Part shown: positions 1 through 6,733 of the stretch, piece after piece
Numbering within the stretch: position 1 is the first letter of the stretch
Layout of the letters: each line of letters begins with the position of its first letter
Assembly: GCA_036734545.1 (NCBI GenBank)
Contig: DAIMYJ010000087.1
Location: forward strand, 1-12,324
DNA length: 12,324 bases
Direction of reading: 5' to 3'
Source: UBA7236 sp036734545
Lineage (GTDB): Bacteria; Bacteroidota; Bacteroidia; Chitinophagales; BACL12
Notes under the pieces: model-generated
Told to the model about the DNA's origin: nothing
What the model saw: the letters and a program-made list of their open reading frames with translations, nothing else
Database searches by the model: none
Made by a program: the position numbers and the translations under genes

Positions 1-10
1 TTTTTTTATG

Positions 11-66
11 TATGAGTTATGAGTAATGAGAATTGTGTTGTGAGTGGTGAGTGGTGAGTGGTGAGT
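11..66. repeat. Heptanucleotide tandem repeat array, left
   Basis: Eight consecutive 7-bp units share one register on the plus strand: TATGAGT, TATGAGT, AATGAGA, ATTGTGT, TGTGAGT, then GGTGAGT three times. The last five bases (TGAGT) are mostly constant and the first two vary. A ninth in-register unit (67-73, GATCACT) has lost the core but completes the 10-bp palindrome AGTGATCACT (64-73), which contains the stop codon of the minus-strand gene. The same repeat recurs at 12244-12324. Function is unknown. Relative to the neighbouring gene the array lies directly downstream and reads as CACTCAC units in the transcript. Confidence 0.9.
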
Positions 67-68
67 GA

Positions 69-1325
69 TCACTTAAAGATCTTGGTGCTGTAGAGGGCGC
101 CGGTGGTGTCGCGGACGGTGACGATATATATACCGGATGCTGCTTCGAATGGAATGGTGAAGTGGTTGACCATATGCAGTTCAGCACCGGAATAGTGCAG
201 CAGGCTGCGTCCGGATAGATCGTATACGGAGATTTCCTGCACATGGGTGATATCCGCCTGCACAATAAGCATACCGCCTGCCATCCAGGCATGCACAGGA
301 TCCGGGTCTGTGGCCGGGATATTGGTGGATGCACTGAATTCGACAGCTTCTGATTCGGGCGATAAACCATTCAGCATCGTTACCGGATGATCGAATTTCG
401 TATATACATAGGCCTTGATCATATCTCCGGGTTCGATCGCTGCTCCTGTCCAAAAGCGTGTGAGCGCAGAGATATTTACCGTATAAGTATCTGCCCCTGT
501 TTTGGGCACCAGAACATAATCTTCAGGAGCCGTTATTTCGCACATCTCGGAAGTCAGCGGAGTGGCGAACGCTGCATCACGCAGTATCACGCGATAATCC
601 TGCAGTTTGGATTCATCCGCCGCCCTGGGGAACGTGACCATCAGATCATCCCCCGCATAAAACAGCGAGAGTTCCTCCGGTGCAGGAGCATACATACCTA
701 ACACAGTTGGTGTTACTAAACCGGAATCCGGGACAGGAACAATGAAGTAATCTTTGATAAAATTGACCTGGCCATTATCATTATGCCTGATCCGCATCCA
801 GCCATAGTATAGTTCTGGCTTGGATAATCGAAAACCGATGAATTTATCCTTCTGGCCGCCTGAAAAAGGCCAATCGCCCTGCTCTAAAAAGGCATAGGAG
901 GTGCATGACTCACCGCGCGCGAGTATCTCGGCCTTACCCCAACTATCCGCCTCATCGATCTCGATCATACCACTGATCTGTGCTACTCCAAGCGCAGCGG
1001 GAAAATAGCAGAAGTCCGAATAAGATGTCCATGTTATGTCGGCTAGCAGAGGGCTGATAACCACTTCATGCGATGCCATCTGTTCCATATACCATTCATA
1101 ATTCTGAATTCCGTATCCTGCAGATGCACTCCATTCCTTACGGAAGAAAAAACCGAAATCACTTTCGCCATCCATATCCAGATCCACTACCACGTCCTCA
1201 TTGAAGGTCATGGGAAAATACGGATCGAATTCATAATAGCCGGTTTGCGCTTCGGTGCGGCCCGCTGCCAGGAATCCTGCGGATAACAGTGCATAATGCT
1301 GAAGGGTAAATGCTTGCTTTTTCAT
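69..1325 (-). CDS. Secreted protein with T9SS type A sorting domain
   Basis: A 418-residue protein of unknown specific function, predicted to be exported by the Sec system and then carried across the outer membrane by T9SS. The N-terminus (about residues 1-26, ending TEA before QTG) is a plausible though weakly hydrophobic signal peptide. D48, D50, D52, G53 and D56 form a DxDxDGxxD calcium-loop-like motif. FIGFR (162-166), YYGWMRI (173-179) and IKDYFI (190-195) resemble a pattern I associate with uncharacterised Bacteroidota surface proteins. Residues about 214-332 could be a fibronectin III-like domain. The last 74 residues are a typical sorting domain, with SVYDLSGR (366-373), GIYIVTV (398-404) and a basic IFK end. 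It starts at ATG 1325, 144 bp downstream of the permease. I saw no promoter of its own matching the TAnnTTTG form, so read-through from the permease is possible. The stop codon abuts a heptanucleotide array. Confidence 0.85.
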   Translation of the reverse strand: MKKQAFTLQHYALLSAGFLAAGRTEAQTGYYEFDPYFPMTFNEDVVVDLDMDGESDFGFFFRKEWSASAGYGIQNYEWYMEQMASHEVVISPLLADITWTSYSDFCYFPAALGVAQISGMIEIDEADSWGKAEILARGESCTSYAFLEQGDWPFSGGQKDKFIGFRLSKPELYYGWMRIRHNDNGQVNFIKDYFIVPVPDSGLVTPTVLGMYAPAPEELSLFYAGDDLMVTFPRAADESKLQDYRVILRDAAFATPLTSEMCEITAPEDYVLVPKTGADTYTVNISALTRFWTGAAIEPGDMIKAYVYTKFDHPVTMLNGLSPESEAVEFSASTNIPATDPDPVHAWMAGGMLIVQADITHVQEISVYDLSGRSLLHYSGAELHMVNHFTIPFEAASGIYIVTVRDTTGALYSTKIFK

Positions 1326-1448
1326 CTTTACAGGTTGATGTTCACGCAGCTAAATTCTGAAAGGATGGAGATGATGACAACCGATATTGAGCGAATTGTC
1401 CGGTTTGCCTGACGAAACGTACCGATAACTGAGTGAATGCCCGGAAAA

Positions 1449-1465
1449 GCAGCTGTGGTCGCTGC
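1449..1465 (-). terminator. Weak terminator-like hairpin after the permease
   Basis: On the minus strand just after the permease stop, GCAGC and GCTGC can form a 5-bp stem with a 7-nt loop, followed by CTTTTCC. An overlapping alternative stem (GGTCG/CGACC, 1457-1469) excludes it. The short stem and short T-run make termination doubtful, and some read-through into the downstream minus-strand gene is likely. Confidence 0.25.
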
Positions 1466-1469
1466 GACC

Positions 1470-2696
1470 TTATTCGTATCGCAGCGCTTCAATGGGATCG
1501 AGGCGGGAGGCGCGGCGGGCGGGGATGTAACCGGCAGCCAGACCGGTGATCACACAGATGGTCAGCCCCACGAGTATCCAGAGCCAGGGCAGGATGAATT
1601 TCGCTTTTAATGCAGCGGCTACCAGGTTGCCAATGCCGATACCCAGCACGATACCGCAAATACCGCCGATGATGCAGATAACAATACTCTCAATGAGGAA
1701 CTGCCTGCGAATGACCTGACGGTTGGCGCCAATGGCCATGCTCACGCCGATCTCGCGCGTGCGCTCATTCACCTGCACCAGCATGATGTTCATTAAACCG
1801 ATGGCAGCGCCGATAAGTGTAACCAGCCCGATGAACATGGCACCCAGCGCCACATAGGACAAACTATCGAGCATGATGCTCACCACGCTATCGCTTTTTG
1901 AAATGGAAAAATCATCGTCCTCACCCAACCTAAGCCTGCGCACCTGTCGCATCAGCCCGGTGGCTTCGCCGATGGCGGGTTCCATGTCGACCGCCGTTTG
2001 CACACCTACGGAAAGGATATAGGAACTGTTCCCGGATTTCGGAAAGATACTCCTCGCGGCAGTGAGCGGTAACAACACGCGGTTGTCGCTCTGCATGAAA
2101 CTGCTGCCTTTCGGCTCGAGGATACCGATGACGCGGAAATACTGATTGTTGATGGATACGCCCTTGTCGATGGGATCATCTTTCGGACCGAATAATTTCT
2201 CTGCCACATCATTTCCCAGCACCACCACACGCGATGCGTAGGTCAATTCGGATGCCGAAAAGCCCCTACCCTCTTTCACGGTGTATCCCACCACCTGAAT
2301 GAAATTCTCATCCACCCCGAAAACATCCACGTTAGGATTCGTTTTCTTCATGCCCTGCTTTACCGTCGCGGAGCCCTGAATGAACAGGCTGGAAACAGAT
2401 ACATAAGCCCCGGGATAAGCATAGCGGTCCTTGAATGCCGTTGCCTCTTTATAAGAAATGGGCGGATTGGGTTTCTCCCGCTCATTGCTGATCTCGTTGA
2501 AATTCTTGATGCTGAATGAATTGGCACCCAGCATGGTAAAGTTGCTGTTGATACTCCCCTCCAGGGCATCGATGGCCGTCAGGATGCCCACCAGCGCCGT
2601 CAAACCGAGCGCGATGATCGCAATGGTGATGAGGCTGCGCAGCCGATTAGCGCGGATGGCCCGGAGCGCTAGGGATATGTTTTCGCGAAGGGTCAA
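1470..2696 (-). CDS. ABC transporter permease, MacB/FtsX family
   Basis: A 408-residue inner-membrane permease of the MacB type. Such proteins couple cytoplasmic ATP hydrolysis to conformational work in the periplasm (macrolide or peptide efflux, lipoprotein release, envelope remodelling). The substrate here is unknown. TM1 is at about residues 21-43, a MacB-like periplasmic core spans about 44-275, and three more helices lie near 280-305, 333-362 and 368-392. Family hallmarks are ERTREIGVSMAIGA (311-324) and the end GYIPARRASRLDPIEALRYE (389-408). Length is normal for the family. The start codon is TTG (2694-2696): an in-frame TAA lies two codons upstream, the next Met is residue 55 inside the periplasmic core, and the N-terminus fits the usual RENISLALRAIRANRLRSL pattern. 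The ATPase and membrane-fusion partners are not in this window. Confidence 0.93.
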   Translation of the reverse strand: MTLRENISLALRAIRANRLRSLITIAIIALGLTALVGILTAIDALEGSINSNFTMLGANSFSIKNFNEISNEREKPNPPISYKEATAFKDRYAYPGAYVSVSSLFIQGSATVKQGMKKTNPNVDVFGVDENFIQVVGYTVKEGRGFSASELTYASRVVVLGNDVAEKLFGPKDDPIDKGVSINNQYFRVIGILEPKGSSFMQSDNRVLLPLTAARSIFPKSGNSSYILSVGVQTAVDMEPAIGEATGLMRQVRRLRLGEDDDFSISKSDSVVSIMLDSLSYVALGAMFIGLVTLIGAAIGLMNIMLVQVNERTREIGVSMAIGANRQVIRRQFLIESIVICIIGGICGIVLGIGIGNLVAAALKAKFILPWLWILVGLTICVITGLAAGYIPARRASRLDPIEALRYE

Positions 2697-2698
2697 TA

Positions 2699-2714
2699 TT
2701 TAGATGCGTCTAAA
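2699..2714. promoter_or_regulatory. Palindrome just upstream of the permease start
   Basis: TTTAGA-TGCG-TCTAAA is a perfect 6-bp inverted repeat with a 4-bp centre, ending two bases before the TTG start codon of the permease. It could be a repressor operator or, in the minus-strand transcript, a small hairpin covering the ribosome landing site. The structure is seen; the function is inferred. Confidence 0.4.
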
Positions 2715-2759
2715 AATTAATTTATGTCTGTTTAACAAACGATTTTGTGGCTCAAGTGT

Positions 2760-2767
2760 TACCTTTG
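2760..2767 (+). promoter_or_regulatory. Promoter -7 element of aconitase gene
   Basis: TACCTTTG followed by CA matches the Bacteroidota -7 consensus TAnnTTTG exactly. The predicted transcript start is near 2773, giving a leader of about 80 nt before ATG 2853. No good -33 TTG box was found at the usual spacing; a TTTG at 2744-2747 is too close. The element lies inside the upstream extension of the aconitase reading frame, which argues that translation does not start at 2745. Confidence 0.6.
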
Positions 2768-2778
2768 CAGACGATTTA

Positions 2779-2786
2779 CAAAAATA
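2779..2786 (-). promoter_or_regulatory. Possible promoter -7 element of permease gene
   Basis: On the minus strand TATTTTTG matches TAnnTTTG, with a predicted start near 2773 and a leader of about 77 nt to the TTG codon. No -33 box was found and the surrounding DNA is AT-rich, so chance is a real alternative. If genuine, it faces the aconitase promoter at almost the same start position. Confidence 0.3.
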
Positions 2787-2852
2787 CTCCGCAAGTTAAC
2801 GGCGGAGGCATATTTAACAAAATTTAGCCAAGCCAATAAACCAAATCACGAT

Positions 2853-5111
2853 ATGGCATTTGATATAGACATGATCAAACAGGTGTATGCCGCATACCCT
2901 GAGAGGATCGCTGCAGCGCGCAAGGTACTGAACCGCCCGCTGACCCTTACCGAAAAGATCTTATACGCCCACCTGAGCGAAGGCAAGGCCAGCCGCGCCT
3001 ATGACAGGGGGAAAGATTATGTGGATTTTGGTCCCGACCGCGTGGCCATGCAGGATGCCACCGCACAGATGGCCCTGCTGCAGTTCATGAGCGCAGGCAA
3101 GAAAAAAGTAGCTGTGCCCTCCACCGTACACTGCGACCACCTCATTCAGGCCAAGACCGGCGCTGATGTAGACCTGGCCACCGCACTTGACAGCAACCGC
3201 GAGGTGTATGATTTCCTGGCCTCTGTGTCCAACAAATACGGTATCGGTTTCTGGAAGCCGGGAGCCGGTATCATTCACCAGGTAGTGCTCGAGAACTATG
3301 CGTTTCCGGGCGGTATGATGATCGGTACCGACAGCCATACGGTAAATGCCGGTGGTTTGGGCATGGTAGCGATCGGTGTGGGTGGTGCCGATGCCGTGGA
3401 TGTGATGGCAGGCTTCCCCTGGGAACTCAAAATGCCGAAACTGATCGGTGTGAAGCTGACCGGCAAGATGAGCGGCTGGACCAGCGCAAAAGATGTGATC
3501 CTGAAAGTGGCCGGTATCCTGACCGTAAAAGGCGGAACCGGAGCCATCCTCGAATATTTCGGCGAAGGCGCCGCAGCTATTTCCTGCACCGGAAAAGGCA
3601 CCATCTGTAACATGGGTGCCGAGATAGGCGCCACTACCTCTGTTTTCGGTTATGACGACAGCATGCGCCGCTACCTGCAATCGACAGGCCGCGCCGATGT
3701 GGTTGCACTGGCTGATGCGGTAGCTGAACATCTGGATGGCGATGCGGAAGTATATGCCGACCCGGCCAAATATTTCGATCAGGTGATCGAGATCAACCTC
3801 AGCGAACTTGAGCCGCACGTGAACGGTCCGTTCACCCCCGACCTGGCCTGGCCGATTTCCAAACTGAAAGATGCCGTGCTCACCAACAACTGGCCTACCA
3901 CTCTGGAAGTGGGACTGATCGGCAGCTGCACGAACTCCAGCTATGAGGACATGACCCGCGCAGCATCACTGGCGCGTCAGGCAGCTGCGAAGAAACTGAA
4001 AGCCAAGGCCGAATTCACCATTACCCCCGGGTCAGAGCAGGTGCGTTATACCGTTGAACGCGACGGTCTGCTCGATGATTTTGAAAAGATCGGCGGTGTG
4101 GTACTGGCCAATGCCTGCGGACCCTGTATCGGTCAGTGGGCGCGTCATACCAGCGACCCGAACCGTCCGAATACCATCATCACCTCCTTCAACCGCAACT
4201 TTGCCAAGCGCAACGACGGCAACCCGAACACACACGCGTTCGTGGCTTCTCCGGAGATCGTGACGGCACTGGCCATCGCGGGCGATATCACCTTCAATCC
4301 GCTTACCGATACCCTCATCAATGAAGATGGTGTGGCCGTGAAACTGGATGAACCTACCGGACTCGAATTGCCTGCAAAAGGCTTTGCCGTAGAAGATGCC
4401 GGTTATGTTGAGCCTGCGGCTGACGGCAGTGGTGTGCAGGTGCTGATCGATCCGAACAGCAACCGCCTGCAGAAACTGGAGGCCTTCAAAGCCTGGGAAG
4501 GTACTGACCTCACCGGACTGAAGCTCCTGATCAAGGTGAAGGGAAAATGTACCACCGACCACATCTCTATGGCCGGACCATGGCTGAAATTCCGCGGTCA
4601 CCTCGACAACATTTCCAATAATATGCTCATCGGTGCCGTAAATGCATTCAACGATAAAACAGATTCCATCAAGAATCAGCTTACCGGCGAATATGATGCC
4701 GTGCCGAAAGTACAGCGTCACTACAAAGCCAATGGCATCGGTTCTATCGTGGTGGGTGATGAGAATTATGGTGAAGGCTCCAGCCGTGAACATGCGGCGA
4801 TGGAACCCCGCTTCCTCGGTGTGCGTGCGATCCTGGTGAAATCTTTCGCCCGCATCCACGAAACCAACCTGAAAAAGCAGGGTATGCTGGCGCTTACATT
4901 TGCGGACAAGAACGACTATGATAAGATCCGCGAAAATGACAACATCGATATCCTGGGTCTGACCACCTTTGCTCCCGGTCAGCCGCTGACCATCCGCCTG
5001 CGTCACGACGACGGCACCTCAGAGGATATTCAGGTGAACCACACCTACAATGCCCAGCAGATCGAATGGTTCAAGGCCGGCAGCGCGTTGAATCTGATCG
5101 GGGATAAGTGA
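2853..5111 (+). CDS. acn: Aconitate hydratase, mitochondrial-type
   Basis: Aconitase of 752 residues, which isomerises citrate to isocitrate through cis-aconitate in the cytoplasmic TCA cycle. The 4Fe-4S ligands are C359 (IGSCTNSS), C422 and C425 (NACGPCIG). Active-site segments include HCDH (93-96), the DSH of GTDSHTVNAGG (160-162) and GSSREH (642-647). Numbering is almost the same as pig mitochondrial aconitase (C358, C421, C424), so this is the mitochondrial-like subfamily, described also in Bacteroides fragilis, rather than the longer AcnA/IRP or AcnB forms. The start at ATG 2853 (MAFDIDMIKQVY) is preferred: the reading frame extends upstream to 2745, but those 36 residues are low-quality sequence and span the promoter element. 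The gene appears monocistronic, ending in a strong terminator. Nothing is missing or broken. Confidence 0.97.
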   Translation: MAFDIDMIKQVYAAYPERIAAARKVLNRPLTLTEKILYAHLSEGKASRAYDRGKDYVDFGPDRVAMQDATAQMALLQFMSAGKKKVAVPSTVHCDHLIQAKTGADVDLATALDSNREVYDFLASVSNKYGIGFWKPGAGIIHQVVLENYAFPGGMMIGTDSHTVNAGGLGMVAIGVGGADAVDVMAGFPWELKMPKLIGVKLTGKMSGWTSAKDVILKVAGILTVKGGTGAILEYFGEGAAAISCTGKGTICNMGAEIGATTSVFGYDDSMRRYLQSTGRADVVALADAVAEHLDGDAEVYADPAKYFDQVIEINLSELEPHVNGPFTPDLAWPISKLKDAVLTNNWPTTLEVGLIGSCTNSSYEDMTRAASLARQAAAKKLKAKAEFTITPGSEQVRYTVERDGLLDDFEKIGGVVLANACGPCIGQWARHTSDPNRPNTIITSFNRNFAKRNDGNPNTHAFVASPEIVTALAIAGDITFNPLTDTLINEDGVAVKLDEPTGLELPAKGFAVEDAGYVEPAADGSGVQVLIDPNSNRLQKLEAFKAWEGTDLTGLKLLIKVKGKCTTDHISMAGPWLKFRGHLDNISNNMLIGAVNAFNDKTDSIKNQLTGEYDAVPKVQRHYKANGIGSIVVGDENYGEGSSREHAAMEPRFLGVRAILVKSFARIHETNLKKQGMLALTFADKNDYDKIRENDNIDILGLTTFAPGQPLTIRLRHDDGTSEDIQVNHTYNAQQIEWFKAGSALNLIGDK

Positions 5112-5143
5112 TCATCCGTTGTCTAAACAGCAATAAACTTTTG

Positions 5144-5174
5144 AAAAGCCTTCTCTTTGGAGAGGGCTTTTTTT
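5144..5174 (+). terminator. Intrinsic terminator of aconitase gene
   Basis: A 12-bp stem (5144-5155 with 5160-5171, one G-U pair) closes a TTTG loop and runs into seven T residues (5168-5174). It lies 33 bp after the aconitase stop and should end that transcript. Confidence 0.93.
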
Positions 5175-5231
5175 ATGTGCTGATTCGATGATATTTGTTG
5201 TGTACGCCGAACCATGGCATCATCCCGGTAG

Positions 5232-5256
5232 ACAAAGCATTTGCATGGTGCTTTGT
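5232..5256. promoter_or_regulatory. Inverted repeat upstream of the 5320 gene
   Basis: ACAAAGCA and TGCTTTGT form a perfect 8-bp inverted repeat with a 9-bp spacer, 63 bp before the start codon of the downstream gene. There is no T-run after it, so it is not a terminator. It may be an operator or a leader hairpin. No matching promoter element was placed with confidence. Confidence 0.4.
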
Positions 5257-5319
5257 AATACTTCCATCACATTGCAGGTGCGTGGATAGATTATTTCGTG
5301 AACCTGATAACTTAGCGGT

Positions 5320-6600
5320 ATGCGCAGATACTGTATCGGGATGACCTTAGGGCTGATCAGCCTTTCCAATACTGCGTTTGGCCAGCACGACCATGACTGT
5401 GGAGTGGTGATCGGCAACCGCGCGGAAGACCGGGTGATGTCAGACGTTGAGGTACGCGTGTCCGGGATGCAGCTGAGCCTGCGAACCGACGCAGTCGGCC
5501 GTCTGGACCTCACAGGAATATCTCTGCCGGTGACACTGGATATTCACGCACTCACCTGCAAACGCAAGGTGGTTGCGCAGCAATGCGGCGATACCGTATG
5601 GGTGGAATGTCCTGATATATACTTACCTACCGCCGAATATATTTACCTCGATGCACATGCGATTGTAGCCAAAGCGGTGGCGAACATTCCCGCCAACTAT
5701 CCTGACAGCGGGTTCGTGTTGTATGGGTTCTTCCGCAATTACAAAGACATCAATCATCGTTTTCGCGAGTTTACAGAGGCACGTGTATTCTCGGCCATGC
5801 GCGTGGAACAGGAACAGCAAAAGCTTCGCTGCAGGGAGGCCTTCGGCGTGCAGGCCTTGCGCAGAACACCCTATACCATCGAGATCACCGCCTTCTATGA
5901 TCATGCCCTGGAGGACCTGTTCAAACAGAACATGATCTATCACCCGGATCTGTTTCCCATCTCCGGTTTGTATATCGACCATACCACGTTCATCATGGAT
6001 AGTGCGGCCACCACCGATACCACCTGGACCATTCGGTATGCCATGCATCGGGTGACAGGAGAAAATCACGGCGTGGACAATTATGTGCCTGAACATTACG
6101 CCGGTGAGGCGAAGGAAACTGGCTATTTCATTATTCACCGCGAACATTTCGCCTTTCTGAAGATCGTGCGTGAAAGTGTGCGCAATCCAAAATACGGTTA
6201 TCCCGGGCACAACAATTTCCTGAAGCCGGACCTGATCTATACCGGTGAATTCATTGAGGGCTATCTGGAGGTTGACTACGCGCCAACCTCCATCGGCTAT
6301 ATACCCGGACACATTTTCCATGCACACACCAACACATTCACCCACGTGGCTACAAACACCCAAACCTACCGTGTCACAGATTACAATGAGTGGTTCAGCG
6401 ATTCCATCAGCATGGTGGTCAGCAGCAAGGATCATCCGCTCCTGCTCTCCTACCGCAACGACCTGCTCATCCCCTACACCTATGATCCCAGCCTCTGGAC
6501 GGCCACCCCGAAGTGGGTATTCGTGCGGTCTGAATCCGTGTGGGAAGACTTGTGGCTGCGCGATGATCCGGAAAAGCAATTCATAGCGGGAGGTCGCTGA
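5320..6600 (+). CDS. Exported carboxypeptidase-regulatory-like domain protein
   Basis: A 426-residue exported protein of unknown function. Residues 1-21 form a signal peptide, cleaved probably after AFG. Residues about 28-99 resemble the carboxypeptidase-D regulatory-like beta-sandwich found in many Bacteroidota envelope proteins (IGNRAEDRVMSDVEVRVSG, then TDAVGRLDLTG). This is followed by IPANYPDSGFVLYGFFRN (123-140) and FTEARVF (151-157), similar to the NYP...GFYRE...EA pattern I recall from Bacteroidota proteins annotated as carboxypeptidase-like regulatory domain-containing. The remaining region, to residue 426, I do not recognise. There is no T9SS sorting domain and no TonB-dependent barrel, so a periplasmic location is most likely. 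The start at ATG 5320 is chosen because the next Met (residue 8) would leave a signal peptide that is too short. TAACTTAG at 5308-5315 is close to a -7 element but would give an almost leaderless transcript. Confidence 0.75.
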   Translation: MRRYCIGMTLGLISLSNTAFGQHDHDCGVVIGNRAEDRVMSDVEVRVSGMQLSLRTDAVGRLDLTGISLPVTLDIHALTCKRKVVAQQCGDTVWVECPDIYLPTAEYIYLDAHAIVAKAVANIPANYPDSGFVLYGFFRNYKDINHRFREFTEARVFSAMRVEQEQQKLRCREAFGVQALRRTPYTIEITAFYDHALEDLFKQNMIYHPDLFPISGLYIDHTTFIMDSAATTDTTWTIRYAMHRVTGENHGVDNYVPEHYAGEAKETGYFIIHREHFAFLKIVRESVRNPKYGYPGHNNFLKPDLIYTGEFIEGYLEVDYAPTSIGYIPGHIFHAHTNTFTHVATNTQTYRVTDYNEWFSDSISMVVSSKDHPLLLSYRNDLLIPYTYDPSLWTATPKWVFVRSESVWEDLWLRDDPEKQFIAGGR

Positions 6601-6633
6601 AGCATACATGCATGCATCCACCCACTCCAATAC

Positions 6634-6647
6634 ATGACCAGAGTCAT
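6634..6647. other. Short inverted repeat after the 5320 gene
   Basis: ATGAC-CAGA-GTCAT is a perfect 5-bp stem with a 4-nt loop, 33 bp after the stop codon, without a T-run. A nearby tetranucleotide run (GCAT ACAT GCAT GCAT, 6602-6617) begins one base after the stop. Neither has a clear role; no conventional terminator is present in this 133-bp gap. Confidence 0.25.
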
Positions 6648-6692
6648 ACCTGTCTGTAACATTTATCATACTGCCTGAGGGTGTATCCGGGG

Positions 6693-6700
6693 TACTTTTG
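6693..6700 (+). promoter_or_regulatory. Promoter -7 element of kelch gene
   Basis: TACTTTTG followed by CA matches the Bacteroidota TAnnTTTG element and is identical to the aconitase element in nine of ten bases over TAC(C/T)TTTGCA. The predicted transcript start is near 6706, giving a leader of about 27 nt. The -33 region is not recognisable. Confidence 0.6.
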
Positions 6701-6701
6701 C

Positions 6702-6719
6702 ATTGGTGCTTTCACCAAT
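6702..6719. promoter_or_regulatory. Inverted repeat over the kelch transcript start
   Basis: ATTGGTG-CTTT-CACCAAT is a perfect 7-bp inverted repeat with a CTTT centre. It begins one base after the -7 element and straddles the predicted +1, ending 14 bp before ATG 6734. It is placed like a repressor operator; a 5'-end stabilising hairpin in the mRNA is the alternative. Confidence 0.45.
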
Positions 6720-6733
6720 AAATCACGCATAAA

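Noticed and set aside
17..370. Minus-strand frame whose end is made of repeated SPLTTHH-like residues
   Set aside because: It overlaps the T9SS cargo gene out of frame, and its tail is a translation of the heptanucleotide array.
2731..2821. 9-bp direct repeat TTTAACAAA at 2731-2739 and 2813-2821
   Set aside because: It is short and AT-rich in an AT-rich intergenic region, so chance is likely.
2745..2852. Upstream extension of the aconitase reading frame from ATG 2745
   Set aside because: The extra 36 residues are unlike any aconitase N-terminus, contain the -7 promoter element, and precede the conserved MAFDIDMIKQVY start.
2961..5006. Long minus-strand open frames inside aconitase (2961-3818 and 4032-5006)
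   Set aside because: They lie fully antisense to a well-conserved enzyme and show no domain pattern of their own; they result from the codon bias of the real gene.
5190..5197. GATATTTG as a promoter -7 element for the 5320 gene
   Set aside because: The first base deviates from TAnnTTTG, there is no -33 box, and it follows a terminator only 15 bp upstream; too weak to annotate.
6602..6617. GCAT-type tetranucleotide run as a phase-variation tract
   Set aside because: It has only four units, one of them imperfect, and lies after a stop codon, so length change would not switch any frame.
5623..6669. 348-codon minus-strand open frame
   Set aside because: It is antisense to the exported 426-residue protein, has no signal peptide or recognisable motif, and is explained by codon bias.
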